Counted from the first letter of the stretch, positions 35,486 through 45,454 are shown. The stretch is 64,000 nucleotides of DNA from PALSA-693 sp963834725 (GCA_963834725.1 CAWICN010000001.1:1116001-1180000), one strand, 5' to 3'. The notes: generated from the letters alone by a model not told the origin. Numbers and translations: made by a program.

Positions 35486-36408
35486 TTACCGCCGTGGTGC
35501 ACCGCCCAGTTGGTTCCGCAGCAGATCAAGGCCGTCCTTCAACTCCTCGACCTCGGCACGCAGGATGCCCACTTCCTCGGCAAGCGATGCCAGCCTCTCG
35601 TCGGTGGCAGAGCGATCTGAACTCCGTCGGGCGGCGAGTCCGCTTCTGGGCCGGCGGGGCCGGCGGGGCTGGTGCCGGGGCCGGTGGGGCTGGGGCCGGG
35701 GCCGGTGGGGCTGGGGCCGGGGCCGGTGGGGCTGGGGCCGGGGCCGGCGGGGCTGGGGCCGGGCGAACCAGTGCTGACGCCGGCGGGGCTGGTGCCGGGG
35801 CCGGCGGGGCTGGGGCCGGGCGAACCAGTGCTGACGCCGGCCAGACTGCCGGGGTGCGCCTCTGACGTACCTCCTCCCGGTGGCGCGGCATCGAACTCAA
35901 CTTTGTCTAGCGGTGCGGCAACACAGAGCAGTTGGGCCCAGCGTTCCTCCTTTTGGCCGGGCCGCCGTGACTGCCGCACGACGAGTGGCTCCCCCTTCTC
36001 GCTGAGCCGCACCAGGTCGGCGTCGACATCGTCGATCGTGTCGAATCGCGCCATTCGCTCGCTCCGGGCCCGGAGTTCGCCGGCGGTTTGCGGGCCGCGA
36101 AGCAAAAGGACGGCCACCAGGGCCAACTCCCGGTCATCGAGCCCGAGCCGCTCGGCCAGGGTGTGCCGGTACCGCGTGACGGACCGGCCGTGGGAGGGGT
36201 ACACCAAACCGATCAACTCCGCGTTGCGCAGGCCGGCCAGCGCGGTCTGCACGGTCTGCTCGTCGTAGAAGACGACCGGATCGCGGTTCGACGACTGATT
36301 GCAGGCCAGCACCAGTGAGTTGAGGGTCAGGGGATACTGCTGCGGTGTGGTCAGCTGCTTCTCGATGAGGCTGCCGATGACCCGGCCCTCCTCGGGGGTC
36401 AGGTGCAT
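35486..36408 (-). CDS. YceH (DUF480) family protein with proline/glycine repeat insert
   Basis: The first 185 residues are the tandem winged-helix YceH domain: MHLTPEEGRVIGSLIEKQLT, PQQYPLTLNSLVLACNQSSN, and ERMARFDTIDDVDADLVRLS. Next comes a collagen-like stretch of G-P-S-P-T-G-P units encoded by a GC-rich minisatellite (about 35650-35850). The family's usual coiled C-terminus (DERLASLAEEVGILRAEVEE) is present but in another frame, so one base is probably missing near 35630. The real stop is then at 35486. The repeat insert is the odd feature. The family's role is unclear. Confidence 0.8.
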
Positions 36409-36468
36409 GGCGAATGATCATAGGTGTTGCGGTGCCAGGAGCGACGAGTCGGCCGGACAGACTGTCGC

Positions 36469-36834
36469 ATGGAAACCGATCGGGCCACCTTCGAAACCCT
36501 GGTCGCCGACGCGCTCGACCAGATCCCGGAGGCGCTCGGCCGCATGATGGAGAACGTGGTGGTCCTGGTCGAGGACTGGCCTACCCCCGAGCAGCTGGCA
36601 GGCAGGCGCGGCACCCTGCTGGGCCTTTATCAGGGAATCGACCTGACCAGGCGGTCGCCACTGTCGTATGCCGGCGTGATGCCCGACCGGATCACCATCT
36701 TCCAGGGTCCGATCAGCCGGCTGTCGAGAACCGAAGCCGAGCTGGTGGACCTGGTCACCACCACGGTCATCCATGAGGTGGCTCATCATTTCGGGATCTC
36801 CGACGCCCGTCTGGAGGAATTGGGCTGGGCCTAG
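36469..36834 (+). CDS. Zincin-like metallopeptidase family protein (DUF1025)
   Basis: This 121-residue actinobacterial zincin has METDRATFETLVADALDQIP, then GLYQGIDLTRRSPLSYAGVM and PDRITIFQGPI, ending in the zinc motif VIHEVAHHFGISDARLEELG (H-E-x-x-H plus a downstream Asp/Glu). The start ATG 36469 is the family-like one. It is divergent from yceH. Substrates for this compact family are not known to me. Confidence 0.85.
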   Translation: METDRATFETLVADALDQIPEALGRMMENVVVLVEDWPTPEQLAGRRGTLLGLYQGIDLTRRSPLSYAGVMPDRITIFQGPISRLSRTEAELVDLVTTTVIHEVAHHFGISDARLEELGWA

Positions 36835-36941
36835 CGTCCTCATGATCCCCGGAGCGCTGATGACCTTCTCGGCGGCGGAGCGCTGGGCCAAGAAGACCGG
36901 CCGCCCGAAGCGCCAGGGTTGAACCCCGGACGACCACTCCA

Positions 36942-36986
36942 CTTTTGGAGCCCTGACTACATCTTGTGTACTTTTCGCTCCAAAAG
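36942..36986. repeat. Spaced perfect inverted repeat (10-bp arms)
   Basis: CTTTTGGAGC (36942-36951) and GCTCCAAAAG (36977-36986) are perfect complements around 25 bases that are AT-rich relative to the surroundings. It could be a bidirectional terminator for the zincin gene or the remnant of a small mobile hairpin. Confidence 0.6.
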
Positions 36987-36990
36987 CGGC

Positions 36991-37190
36991 GCCGGCGACC
37001 AAAGGTCGGGGCCGGCGACCAAAGGTCGGGGCCGGCGACCAAAGGTCGGGCCGGTGATTCGGGATCGGCGCCGAGGTGGGCCGGCGGGCGGGTCGGCGCG
37101 GTGGGCCCAGGCCGCGCCGGCGAGGTGGGCCGGCGGGTGGGCCGAGGCCGCGCCGGCGAGGTGCCCCGGCGGGTGGGTCGAGGCCGGCGT
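36991..37190. repeat. Two adjacent minisatellites
   Basis: The unit GCCGGCGACCAAAGGTCGGG (20 bp) is present three times in a row from 36991 to 37050. A 36-bp GC-rich unit beginning GCGCCGGCGAGGTG then occurs twice with a few changes from about 37115. No coding role is apparent. Confidence 0.75.
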
Positions 37191-37332
37191 CGGCCGGGCG
37201 CCCGACCAGGCCTGACCCACCCAACCGACCTGACCGACAAGGCCCGACTGACCGACCAGGGCCGGGCGGGCCCCGATCGACCGGCGCCCTTATAGCACCG
37301 GGACCGTGACACCGCCCCTGTAGCCTGTATCA

Positions 37333-40300
37333 GTGGCTGCTGCAACGACCTCCGGGGCTCATATGGATTCGTACCTGGAAGCGGTGCGCGGGCGAGTGGT
37401 GATCTTCGACGGCGCAGTCGGGACCAACCTGCAGTTGTGCCACCTCGGACCCGACGACTTCGGCGGCCTGGCCCTCGAGGGTTGCAACGAGATGCTGGTC
37501 GTCACCCGGCCGGACGTGATCGCCGAACTTCACCGGTCGTTCCTCGACGTCGGGTGCGACGTGGTCGAAACAAACAGCTTCGGGGCGCTCCCCTGGGTGC
37601 TGGCCGAATACGGCCTCGCCCACCGGACCCGGGAGTTGGCCGCCGCTTCAGCCCGTATCGCGCGGCAAGCCGTGGGGACCGGGCCCGCCGGCCCCGGCCC
37701 CGGCTCCAGCTCCGGCTCCGAAGGTGGCGGCCCGTGGGTGGCGGGCTCCCTCGGCCCGGGCACCAAGATCGCTTCCCTCGGGCAGATCACCTTCGCCGAC
37801 CAGCGCGACGGCTACCAGGAAGCGGCGACCGGGCTGCTCGAGGGTGGGGTCGACCTCTTCGTCATCGAGACGGTCCAGGACCTTCTCCAGGCCAAGGCCG
37901 CCATCATCGGGTGCCGCCGGGCGATGGCCGAGGCGGGCCGCGAGATCCCGCTGCAGGTGCAGGTCACCATCGAAACCACAGGCCGCATGCTGCTCGGAAC
38001 CGAGATCGGCGCCGCACTCACAACGCTGGCGGCTCTACGCCCGGACGTCATCGGCCTCAACTGCGCCACCGGACCGGCCGAGATGAGCGAGCACCTCCGG
38101 TATCTCTCTCAGCGCAGCCCGCTGCCGATCTCGGTGCTGCCCAACGCCGGCCTGCCTTCGGTGGTCGACGGCCGCATGCACTACGACCTGACCCCCGACC
38201 AGCTGGCGGAACACCACGCCCGCTTCGTGACCGAGTACGGCGTCAGCATCGTGGGGGGGTGCTGCGGCACCACGCCTGAGCACCTCCGGGCCGTCGTGGT
38301 GGCGTGCCGGGATCTCACCCCCGCCGCCCGCCGGCCCGAGTGGGAGCCGGGCGTCGCCTCCATCTACAGCCATGTCCCCTACGACCAGACGCCGTCCGTG
38401 CTGGTCGTCGGCGAGCGAACCAACGCCAACGGGTCGAAGAAGTTCCGGGAGGCCATGCTGGCCGACGACTGGGACACCTGCCTCGCCGTGGCCCGGGAGG
38501 CCGTCAAGAGCGGCTCGCATGTGCTCGACGTGTGCGTCGACTACACCGGGGAGGACGGCGTCGCCGACATGCGCGAGGTGGCCGGCCGCTTCGCCACCCA
38601 GGCCACACTGCCGATCATGCTCGACTCCACCGAGGCGCCGGTGATCGAGACCGGCCTGCAGCTGATCGCCGGCAAGCCCATCCTCAACTCGGTCAACCTC
38701 GAGGACGGCGACGCGCCGGGCACCCGCCTCGATCGATTCCTGTCGATGGCACGGGAGTACGGCGCGGCCGTGGTCTGCACCTGCATCGATTCCGACGGAC
38801 AGGCCCGCACCGCTGACTGGAAGCTCCGGGCCGCCCGGGCCATTCACGACCTGGCCGTCGATCGTTACGGGCTGGCGCCGGAGGACCTTCTGTTCGATCC
38901 CCTGGTGCTGCCGATCACCACCGGCATGGAGGAGAGCCGCCGCGACGGAATCGAGACCATCGAAGGCATCCGGAGGATAAAGAGCGAGCTTCCCGGCGTC
39001 GGTACTCTCGTCGGGCTCTCGAATGTGAGCTTCGGCCTCAACCCCTCCGCCCGCCACGCCCTCAACTCGGTCTTCCTGCACGAGTGCCAGGAAGCCGGGC
39101 TCGACGCCGCCATTGTCCACGCCGCCCGCATCCTGCCGCTCCACAAGATCGATCCCCGGGTCGTCGAGGTATGCCTCGATCTGATCTACGACCGCCGGGA
39201 CCCCGCGACCGGCTACGACCCGCTGGCCGAGCTCCTCCACCTCTTCGAGGGGATCGCCGCCTCCAACCTCACCACCGAAGACCGCAGCGACTGGCCGGTC
39301 GAGCGCCGGCTCAGCCAGCGCATCATCGACGGGGACAGGGATGGGCTGGAAGCGGATCTGGATGCCGCCCTCAGCGGCGAGTGGGGCGCCCTCGACATCG
39401 TTAACGGCCCGCTCCTCGGCGGCATGAAGGTGGTCGGCGATCTGTTCGGTTCCGGGCAGATGCAGCTGCCGTTCGTGCTCCAATCCGCCGAGACCATGAA
39501 AGCCGCGGTGGCCTATCTGGAACCGTACATGGAAAAGGCCGCCGCCGGTGGCAAGGGGCGCATTGTGCTCGGCACCGTCAAGGGCGATGTGCACGACATC
39601 GGCAAGAACCTGGTGGACATCATCTTCACCAACAACGGCTACGAAGTCCGCAACCTCGGGATAAAGGTGCCGCTTTCGGACCTTATCGATGCGGCCCGGG
39701 AAATGGCCGCCGACGCTATCGGTATGTCCGGCCTGCTCGTCAAGAGCACCCTGATCATGCGCGAGAACCTCCTCGAGATGAACGACCGGGACCTCTCCGG
39801 TATCCCCGTCATCCTCGGCGGCGCCGCCCTCACTCGCACCTACGTCGAACGAGATCTGCGCTCCGAATACCAGGGCCGGCTGTTTTACGGCAAGGACGCC
39901 TTCGAGGGTCTCCACATCATGGATCGGCTGATGGAGCTCAAGCGCGATGGGGTGGACGACCCTGACTTCGGCCGGGTGCTCCAGGGTCGCGAAGGGGCCC
40001 GTCCCCGCGCTGCGCGCGCCGCCCAGGCCGCCCGGCCCGCCCAGCCGGCGCAGGACGCCCAGGCCGCCCGGCCCGCCCAGCCGGCGCAGGACGCCCAGGC
40101 CGCCGTATCCCCGCCTGCGGATGGCGCCGACGTCGCGTCCGGCTCGCCCCGCCCGTCCCGGGCGCCCTCGGTGGCCACCGACAACACCCTGTTCCTTCCC
40201 CCGTTCCTCGGCTCCCGGATCGAGCGGGGGATCCCCCTCGACGACATCGCCGCCTACCTCAACGAGACGTCCCTCTTCCGCGCCCAGTGGGGCTACCGGC

Positions 40301-40995
40301 CCGACAAGTCCCGCCAGGAGACCGACGCCGAGTTCAAGGACCGCATCCGGGGGGTGCTGCGCGCCCAGCTGGCCGCGGCGCGCACCGCCGGAGTGCTCCA
40401 GCCGGCGGTGGCGTATGGCTATTTCGCCGTCAACTCCGAGGGCGACGACCTGATCGTGTGGAAGGACGAGAGCCGCACCTCGGAGTGGCTCCGCTTCACC
40501 TTCCCCCGTCAGAACGCCAACCCGTGGTTGTCGATCGCTGACTTCTTCCGCTCCGCCGCGTCGGGCGAAGCGGATCACGCCGCCTTCCACGTCGTCAGCA
40601 TGGGGAGCAAGGCGTCGGAAGAAGCCGCCCGTCTGTTCCGGGAAAACCACTATCAGGACTACCTCCACCTGCACGGCCTCGGGGTGGAGATGACCGAAGC
40701 GCTGGCGGAGTTGTGGCACTACCGGATTCGTCAGGAGTGGGGCTTCGTAGCCGAGGATGGCCCGACGCTCGGCGGGCTGTTCAGACAGCAGTATCGGGGC
40801 GGTCGCTATTCATGGGGCTACGAGGCGTGCCCTGACCTCGAGGACAACGCCAAGTGCGCCGAGCTGGTCGGGGCCGAGCGCATCGGTGTGGAAGTCAGCG
40901 AGGAGACGTCCTGGCAGTTCCACCCCGAGCAGACGACCGCCGCCATCATTTGCCACCACCCTCAGTCGAAATACTTCGTCGTACGCCGGCCCTGA
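37333..40995 (+). CDS. metH: Cobalamin-dependent methionine synthase
   Basis: This 1220-residue four-module enzyme methylates homocysteine using methyl-B12. The Hcy module (about 10-330) has the zinc Cys residues in NCATG and GGCCGT. The pterin module starts with VVGERTNANGSKKFRE. The B12 module carries GDVHDIGKNLVD (lower axial His, near residue 754). The reactivation module ends with YRGGRYSWGYEACPDLEDNA. A repeat-encoded linker (AARPAQPAQDAQ twice) joins the B12 and reactivation modules. The GTG start is preceded by a TAGCCT box at 6 nt, suggesting a leaderless message. The 3' end overlaps the convergent permease gene by 34 bp. Confidence 0.96.
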   Translation: MAAATTSGAHMDSYLEAVRGRVVIFDGAVGTNLQLCHLGPDDFGGLALEGCNEMLVVTRPDVIAELHRSFLDVGCDVVETNSFGALPWVLAEYGLAHRTRELAAASARIARQAVGTGPAGPGPGSSSGSEGGGPWVAGSLGPGTKIASLGQITFADQRDGYQEAATGLLEGGVDLFVIETVQDLLQAKAAIIGCRRAMAEAGREIPLQVQVTIETTGRMLLGTEIGAALTTLAALRPDVIGLNCATGPAEMSEHLRYLSQRSPLPISVLPNAGLPSVVDGRMHYDLTPDQLAEHHARFVTEYGVSIVGGCCGTTPEHLRAVVVACRDLTPAARRPEWEPGVASIYSHVPYDQTPSVLVVGERTNANGSKKFREAMLADDWDTCLAVAREAVKSGSHVLDVCVDYTGEDGVADMREVAGRFATQATLPIMLDSTEAPVIETGLQLIAGKPILNSVNLEDGDAPGTRLDRFLSMAREYGAAVVCTCIDSDGQARTADWKLRAARAIHDLAVDRYGLAPEDLLFDPLVLPITTGMEESRRDGIETIEGIRRIKSELPGVGTLVGLSNVSFGLNPSARHALNSVFLHECQEAGLDAAIVHAARILPLHKIDPRVVEVCLDLIYDRRDPATGYDPLAELLHLFEGIAASNLTTEDRSDWPVERRLSQRIIDGDRDGLEADLDAALSGEWGALDIVNGPLLGGMKVVGDLFGSGQMQLPFVLQSAETMKAAVAYLEPYMEKAAAGGKGRIVLGTVKGDVHDIGKNLVDIIFTNNGYEVRNLGIKVPLSDLIDAAREMAADAIGMSGLLVKSTLIMRENLLEMNDRDLSGIPVILGGAALTRTYVERDLRSEYQGRLFYGKDAFEGLHIMDRLMELKRDGVDDPDFGRVLQGREGARPRAARAAQAARPAQPAQDAQAARPAQPAQDAQAAVSPPADGADVASGSPRPSRAPSVATDNTLFLPPFLGSRIERGIPLDDIAAYLNETSLFRAQWGYRPDKSRQETDAEFKDRIRGVLRAQLAAARTAGVLQPAVAYGYFAVNSEGDDLIVWKDESRTSEWLRFTFPRQNANPWLSIADFFRSAASGEADHAAFHVVSMGSKASEEAARLFRENHYQDYLHLHGLGVEMTEALAELWHYRIRQEWGFVAEDGPTLGGLFRQQYRGGRYSWGYEACPDLEDNAKCAELVGAERIGVEVSEETSWQFHPEQTTAAIICHHPQSKYFVVRRP

Positions 40996-41897
40996 GCCGG
41001 CGCTCCAATCCACCCCGGTCCGGCCGCCGATCGGTGTATCGAGCGCGCTCCGGCCAGCCCGCGGCGCTCGAGCACCACCCGTTCCAGGCGAGAGAACAGC
41101 ACCGAGTCCATCAGCAGACCCACGGCGAGGATGGCGATCATGACGGCCAGCACGTCGGCAGCCAGGCTCTGGTCCTGGTAGGCGCTGAGCAGCTGGCCGA
41201 GGGACTGCGTCCCGTGCCCGGGGACGATCAGCTCGCCGGCCATGAGCGACCGCCAGCAGAACGCCCAGGCCTGGCGCATCCCCGCCACATAACCCACCAG
41301 GGCGGCAGGCAGAACGATATGGCGATACCGGCTGACCCCCCGCGCCCCCAGCACCTGGCCCGCCTGCAGAAGATTGGGGGGCACGGCATCGATGGCCGCG
41401 ACGGTGCCGATGATCACGGCCGGGATACTGCCGGCCAGGGTAACGAAGAGGATGGCCTCGGTCTTGATGCCGAACAGCAGGATGGCGATGGGCACCCACG
41501 CCACCGACGGCATGGACTGAAGCCCGGTGACGAGCGGGGTCACCGCGGCCCGCACCCCCCGGATCCGGGTGATGACGATGGCAAGCAGGGTCCCGATGAC
41601 CAGGCTGGCCGTGTAGTACTCGACGGCGCGCCGGAGCGTCGTCATCGTCCCGGCCCAAAGGTCGTGACGGTCCTGCCACATGGTGTGGAACACCGTCGAC
41701 GGCGAAGGCAGCAAGTAAGTGGGCTTCCAGCCGCTCCACACGACCAGCTGCCACAGGCCCAGCCCGACAGCAATCGCGGCCAGCTTCGGCCAGACCACCG
41801 ACCAGATGCGCCTGGCCCGTGAGGGGACCCGGGGCAGCTGTAACTCGAGCTGATCCAGGCCTTCGAGCTCCTGGTCGAGCCGATCAACGACGGCCAT
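40962..41897 (-). CDS. ABC transporter permease, nitrate/sulfonate/taurine (SsuC) type
   Basis: This 311-residue permease has six or so membrane helices (AAIAVGLGLWQLVVW, ASLVIGTLLAIVITR, ILLFGIKTEAILFVTLAG and others). The EAA-like loop is GQVLGARGVSRYRHIVLPAA. It belongs with the ATPase and binding protein upstream, and its ATG overlaps the ATPase end by 14 bp. The family imports organosulfur compounds, nitrate or aromatic acids. A sulfonate role would fit the adjacent metH but is not proven. Confidence 0.88.
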   Translation of the reverse strand: MAVVDRLDQELEGLDQLELQLPRVPSRARRIWSVVWPKLAAIAVGLGLWQLVVWSGWKPTYLLPSPSTVFHTMWQDRHDLWAGTMTTLRRAVEYYTASLVIGTLLAIVITRIRGVRAAVTPLVTGLQSMPSVAWVPIAILLFGIKTEAILFVTLAGSIPAVIIGTVAAIDAVPPNLLQAGQVLGARGVSRYRHIVLPAALVGYVAGMRQAWAFCWRSLMAGELIVPGHGTQSLGQLLSAYQDQSLAADVLAVMIAILAVGLLMDSVLFSRLERVVLERRGLAGARSIHRSAAGPGWIGAPAQGRRTTKYFD

Positions 41898-42687
41898 GCC
41901 GTGCCACCTCCTCCCGGAGCCGGTCGGTGATGGCGGCGGCGAGGGCGGCGACCTCGGCCGAATCGATGCGCCGGGGCCGCGGGATGGCCACGCCGTAGGT
42001 CTCCACGATGCGACCCGGCCGGCTGGACAGGAGCACGACCCGGTCGGCCAGCCGGACCGCCTCCCGCACGTTGTGAGTCACGAAGATCACCGTGAGATCG
42101 GTCTCACGCCAGATCCGCTCCAGCTCCTCGTGGAGGAGATCCCGGGTCATGGCGTCGAGGGCGCCGAACGGCTCGTCCATCAGGAGGATCCGGCGGTCCT
42201 GGGCGACCGCCCGGGCCAGCGCTACCCGCTGGCGCATCCCGCCGGACAGCTCGTGGGGGCGCCTGGTGGCGAACCCTTCCAGCCGGACCAGCTGCAACAG
42301 CTCGGCGGCACGGGCCCGCCGATCCGTTCTGCCGACGCCGCGGAGTCGCAGCGGCAGCTCAACGTTGCGGGCCACGCTCAGCCACGGAAAGAGCGAGGCA
42401 TCCTGGAACATCAGCGTGGCCTCGCCCGCGTGGCGCGCCACCGAGCCGGCCGAGGGATGGTCCAGGCCGGCGATCAGGTTGAGCAGGGTGCTCTTACCGC
42501 AACCCGACGCGCCGACAAGGCAGACGAACTCGCCGAGAGCCACCTCGAGTGAAACGTGGTCGAGCGCCGGGACCGCGGCCCCCACCCGCCCGTAGACCTT
42601 TGAGACCCCGTCGAGGACCACCGCGGGGCCAGGAACCCCAGGCGTCGCGACCGCCCCCGGTGCCGCGACCGGGTGGACGACGGTCAC
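41884..42687 (-). CDS. ABC transporter ATP-binding protein, SsuB type
   Basis: This 267-residue ATPase has Walker A LVGASGCGKSTLLNLIAGLD, signature HELSGGMRQRVALARAVAQ, Walker B ILLMDEPFGALDAMTRD and the switch His in VTHNVREAVRLADRV. The start is GTG 42687, overlapping the stop of the binding-protein gene (GTGA). A longer open frame upstream is not family-like. It energises the permease at 40962-41897. Confidence 0.92.
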   Translation of the reverse strand: MTVVHPVAAPGAVATPGVPGPAVVLDGVSKVYGRVGAAVPALDHVSLEVALGEFVCLVGASGCGKSTLLNLIAGLDHPSAGSVARHAGEATLMFQDASLFPWLSVARNVELPLRLRGVGRTDRRARAAELLQLVRLEGFATRRPHELSGGMRQRVALARAVAQDRRILLMDEPFGALDAMTRDLLHEELERIWRETDLTVIFVTHNVREAVRLADRVVLLSSRPGRIVETYGVAIPRPRRIDSAEVAALAAAITDRLREEVARHGRR

Positions 42688-43823
42688 AGCCCGCTCACCT
42701 GGCCCTTGCCAAGGGCCGCCAGGACCTTGTTGAGCGGGGTGAGGTCGTAGATGCCACCGAGATTGCTCGGCGCCTTCAACAGCCCGACCGCGACGCCGTG
42801 GTCCACCTGCGTCTGAAGGGTCGAGGCCAGGGGGTCGGCCGTGAAGGTCAGGTTGTTCCAGGCCTTCGTGAGCACCTTGGCGGAGAGCGGTTTTCCGCCC
42901 TGGAGGCCCGCGAGGTGCGTGTTGAAAGCGGTTTGGGCCGCGGCCGGCTGGGCCTGGATGTAATTGAGGGTCTCGACCAGGCCCTGGAGGAAACGCTGCA
43001 CCGTCGCCGGGTGCTGGTGGAGAAAAGCGGTGCGCACGACCACGTTGGTGGTGGCCCACTTGCCGCCAGGCCACAGGGTGGCTTCGTCGACGAGGAGGTG
43101 ACCGCCGGCCTGGAGCATCTGGGTCTCGTACGGTTCAGGCATCCAGGCGCCGTCGACGGCTCCGTCCTTGAACTCGGTGACCACAGTCCCGTTGCCTGTG
43201 GCCGACGGTTCGACGTGCACGTCCCCGCCGCCCGACTTCGTCGTCGTGTACCCCTGGGTCTTGAGCCAATAGCGCAGGGCCACATCCTGGGTGTTGGCCA
43301 GCTGCGGCGAGGCCAGCGTCTTGCCCTTGAGTTGCGAGGGGCTCGTGATCGAGGCCCGGGTGACCAGACCCGCCCCTCCCGAGGCCGCGCCGGCGACGAT
43401 GGCAATGGCCCCGTGCGAGGAGGAGTAGGCCGACAGGGCCGAGCTAGGGCCTTCGAAGGCGATGTCGAGGGAGCCCGAAAGCAGGGCCTGGTTCTCGGCC
43501 GGACCGGCCGAGAAGGTCTGGGTGGTGAGAGAGTCGGGGGTCAGGTCCTTGGCGAAGATGCCCCGGGCGACACCGACCAGAGCCGGAGCGTGGGTCAGGT
43601 TCGGGAAGAAGCCGAGCCGCACCGTGACCGATTTGGCGCTGCTGCTGGCGGCGGCCGCGGTCGTCCCGCTGGCGCTGGCACTTGCACCATGGGAGGAGGA
43701 CCCGCAGGCCGCAGCGAGAAGGGTCAGCGCAGCCAGGCCGACCGCGACGGACAGCGCCGCGTTCCCTGGGCGACGCGGAGGCGTCTTTCTCCATATTTTA
43801 CCGCTATTGTTCACCGGATTCAT
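42684..43823 (-). CDS. ABC transporter substrate-binding lipoprotein (SsuA/NMT1 type)
   Basis: The N-terminus is a lipoprotein signal with lipobox LTLLAAACGSSS, so the mature protein is anchored by Cys to the outside of the membrane. The body has VRLGFFPNLTHAPALVGVAR, EGPSSALSAYSSSHG and ASPQLANTQDVALRYWL, typical of nitrate/sulfonate/taurine-binding proteins. Starts at 43823 (ATG) or 43814 (GTG) are both possible; a TTGGCT-17-TATGAA promoter just upstream would favour 43814. It is the first gene of the transporter operon and divergent from an acyl-CoA synthetase. Confidence 0.88.
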   Translation of the reverse strand: MNPVNNSGKIWRKTPPRRPGNAALSVAVGLAALTLLAAACGSSSHGASASASGTTAAAASSSAKSVTVRLGFFPNLTHAPALVGVARGIFAKDLTPDSLTTQTFSAGPAENQALLSGSLDIAFEGPSSALSAYSSSHGAIAIVAGAASGGAGLVTRASITSPSQLKGKTLASPQLANTQDVALRYWLKTQGYTTTKSGGGDVHVEPSATGNGTVVTEFKDGAVDGAWMPEPYETQMLQAGGHLLVDEATLWPGGKWATTNVVVRTAFLHQHPATVQRFLQGLVETLNYIQAQPAAAQTAFNTHLAGLQGGKPLSAKVLTKAWNNLTFTADPLASTLQTQVDHGVAVGLLKAPSNLGGIYDLTPLNKVLAALGKGQVSGL

Positions 43824-43897
43824 AGACATCATCGACAATGTAGCCAATGGGCGACCGCCTGGTCAACGCCGCCGGTCGGTGCCCTATGATCCGGCAA

Positions 43898-45454
43898 ATG
43901 AAGGAACTGGTGTACCACCGTTTCCTGCTCCCCACGGCCGAGCGGCTCGGGACCAAGACAGCGGTTCTGGACGGCGAATTCACCGCCACCTTCGCCGAGC
44001 ACCGGGACCGGGTCTGCCGGCTGGTCGACGCCATGGCCCGTGAGCTGGGCGTGGGCCGAGGCGATCGGTTCGCGGTAATGGCCCTCAACGGACACGAGTT
44101 CCTCGAGCTCTACCACGCCAGCTTCCTCGGGGGGGGCGTGATCAATCCCCTCAACCTGCGCCTGGCCCCGCGGGAGCTGGCGTTCATCATGAAGGACTCC
44201 GCCAGCCGGGTGTGCTTCACCGACGCGTCCTTTGCCGCCGCGATCGACCGGGTACGGGCTGAGGCCGGAATCGAGAAGGTCGTGCTGATCGGTGCAGGCG
44301 ACGTCCCGCACGACCTCGCCTACGAGGATCTCGTCGCTGCGGGCAGACCAACCGTGCCGGCCGAGCCCGAGGAGGGCGATGTGGTGCTCCTCATGTACAC
44401 GGGCGGGACCACCGGGCTGCCTAAGGGGGTGGTCATCGACCACCGCGCCCTGCTGCTCGACGTCTACAAGGTGGCGACCAGGTTTGCCATGGACGAGAGG
44501 CTGGTCTACCTGCACCAGACGCCGATGTTCCACGCCGCCTCGCTGGGCGGCGTCCTGGCGGCGCCGGCCGTCGGGGCCCGGACCACCTTTGTTCCGGTAT
44601 TTCAACCGGCCACGGTGCTCGACAACATCGAACGCCACCGGGTGACGATGACGGTGATGGTGCCGACCATGGTGGCGATGGTCCTCGACCATCCCGACTT
44701 CAAGCCGGAACGGCTGGCGTCGCTGGAGGTCCTGACCTACGGGGCGTCCCCGATGCCAACCGCGCTGATCGAGCGAGTCCAGGCTGTCCTTCCCGATGTC
44801 GATCTCTACCAGGGATACGGGATGACCGAGAATTGCGGCCTGTTGACCCTTCTCGGACCGGAGGAGCACCGGCGGGGCGGTGGCCTGCTGCGATCGGCCG
44901 GGCGCCCCGTGGCGGGATCAGAGGTGTCGATCCAGGACGAGTCCGGCGTCATCCTGCCGGCCGGCGAGACCGGCGAGGTGTGCGCCCGGGCAGGCAACTA
45001 CATGCACGGGTACTGGAATCGACCGGCCGAGACCGAGGCCGCGTTCCGGGGCGGCTGGTACCACACGGGCGACGCCGGCTACCTCGACCACGACGGCTAC
45101 CTGTACCTGGTCGACCGGGTCAAGGACATGATCGTGACCGGCGGGGAAAACGTCTACTCGAGCGAGGTCGAGAACGCCATCGCCGACCATCCGGGCGTGG
45201 CGCAGGTGGCGGTGATCGGCATCCCGTCCGACCGCTGGGGTGAGGAAGTTCTGGCCATCGTCGTTCGGAAACCCGACGCGGCGCCGAGTGAGGAGGAGAT
45301 CAAGGCGTGGGCCCGGGAGCGGATCGCCGGGTACAAGGTGCCAAAGGTGGTCGAGTTCCGCCAGGAGCCACTGCCGCTCTCGGGCGCCATGAAGGTCCTG
45401 AAGCGCGAGTTGCGCGCCCCGTACTGGGAGGGCCGTGATCGGGCCGTTCAGTAA
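43898..45454 (+). CDS. Acyl-CoA synthetase (AMP-forming), fatty-acid CoA ligase type
   Basis: This ANL-superfamily enzyme activates a carboxylic acid with ATP to its CoA thioester. It has the P-loop VVLLMYTGGTTGLPKGVVID, the A5 motif LYQGYGMTEN, the adenosine-binding GGWYHTGDAGYLDHDGYLYL and VDRVKDMIVTGGENVYSSEV, and the catalytic Lys near the end in GAMKVLKRELR. ATG 43898 is chosen because TATGAT lies 7 nt upstream (leaderless). It probably serves fatty-acid or aromatic-acid breakdown. The acid is unknown. Confidence 0.9.
   Translation: MKELVYHRFLLPTAERLGTKTAVLDGEFTATFAEHRDRVCRLVDAMARELGVGRGDRFAVMALNGHEFLELYHASFLGGGVINPLNLRLAPRELAFIMKDSASRVCFTDASFAAAIDRVRAEAGIEKVVLIGAGDVPHDLAYEDLVAAGRPTVPAEPEEGDVVLLMYTGGTTGLPKGVVIDHRALLLDVYKVATRFAMDERLVYLHQTPMFHAASLGGVLAAPAVGARTTFVPVFQPATVLDNIERHRVTMTVMVPTMVAMVLDHPDFKPERLASLEVLTYGASPMPTALIERVQAVLPDVDLYQGYGMTENCGLLTLLGPEEHRRGGGLLRSAGRPVAGSEVSIQDESGVILPAGETGEVCARAGNYMHGYWNRPAETEAAFRGGWYHTGDAGYLDHDGYLYLVDRVKDMIVTGGENVYSSEVENAIADHPGVAQVAVIGIPSDRWGEEVLAIVVRKPDAAPSEEEIKAWARERIAGYKVPKVVEFRQEPLPLSGAMKVLKRELRAPYWEGRDRAVQ

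Larger units (their letters stand above)
36835..37332. other. Repeat-rich 500-bp intergenic region before metH
   Basis: No supported gene is present. A 26-codon frame (36842-36922) lacks a ribosome-binding site. The region holds a spaced inverted repeat at 36942-36986, three copies of a 20-bp unit at 36991-37050 and two copies of a 36-bp unit between about 37115 and 37190. No B12 or SAM riboswitch motif was seen before metH. A TAGCCT box at 37321-37326 lies 6 nt before the metH GTG. Confidence 0.6.

Noticed and set aside
36842..36922. 26-codon frame after the zincin gene
   Set aside because: It lacks a ribosome-binding site, -10 box or overlap with the previous gene, unlike the supported micro-ORFs. 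No second copy was seen.
37200..37332. Cobalamin or SAM riboswitch before metH
   Set aside because: I looked for the B12-box and the SAM-I core and saw neither. The gap is filled with repeats and the start appears leaderless.
38035..40719. Very long (894-codon) open frame on the minus strand
   Set aside because: It is antisense to metH, whose domains and motifs are unmistakable. Long antisense frames are expected in GC-rich genes, and the translation has no recognisable motifs.
42549..43889. 446-codon plus-strand frame
   Set aside because: It is antisense to the binding lipoprotein with its lipobox. The translation is a Gly/Arg-rich shadow.
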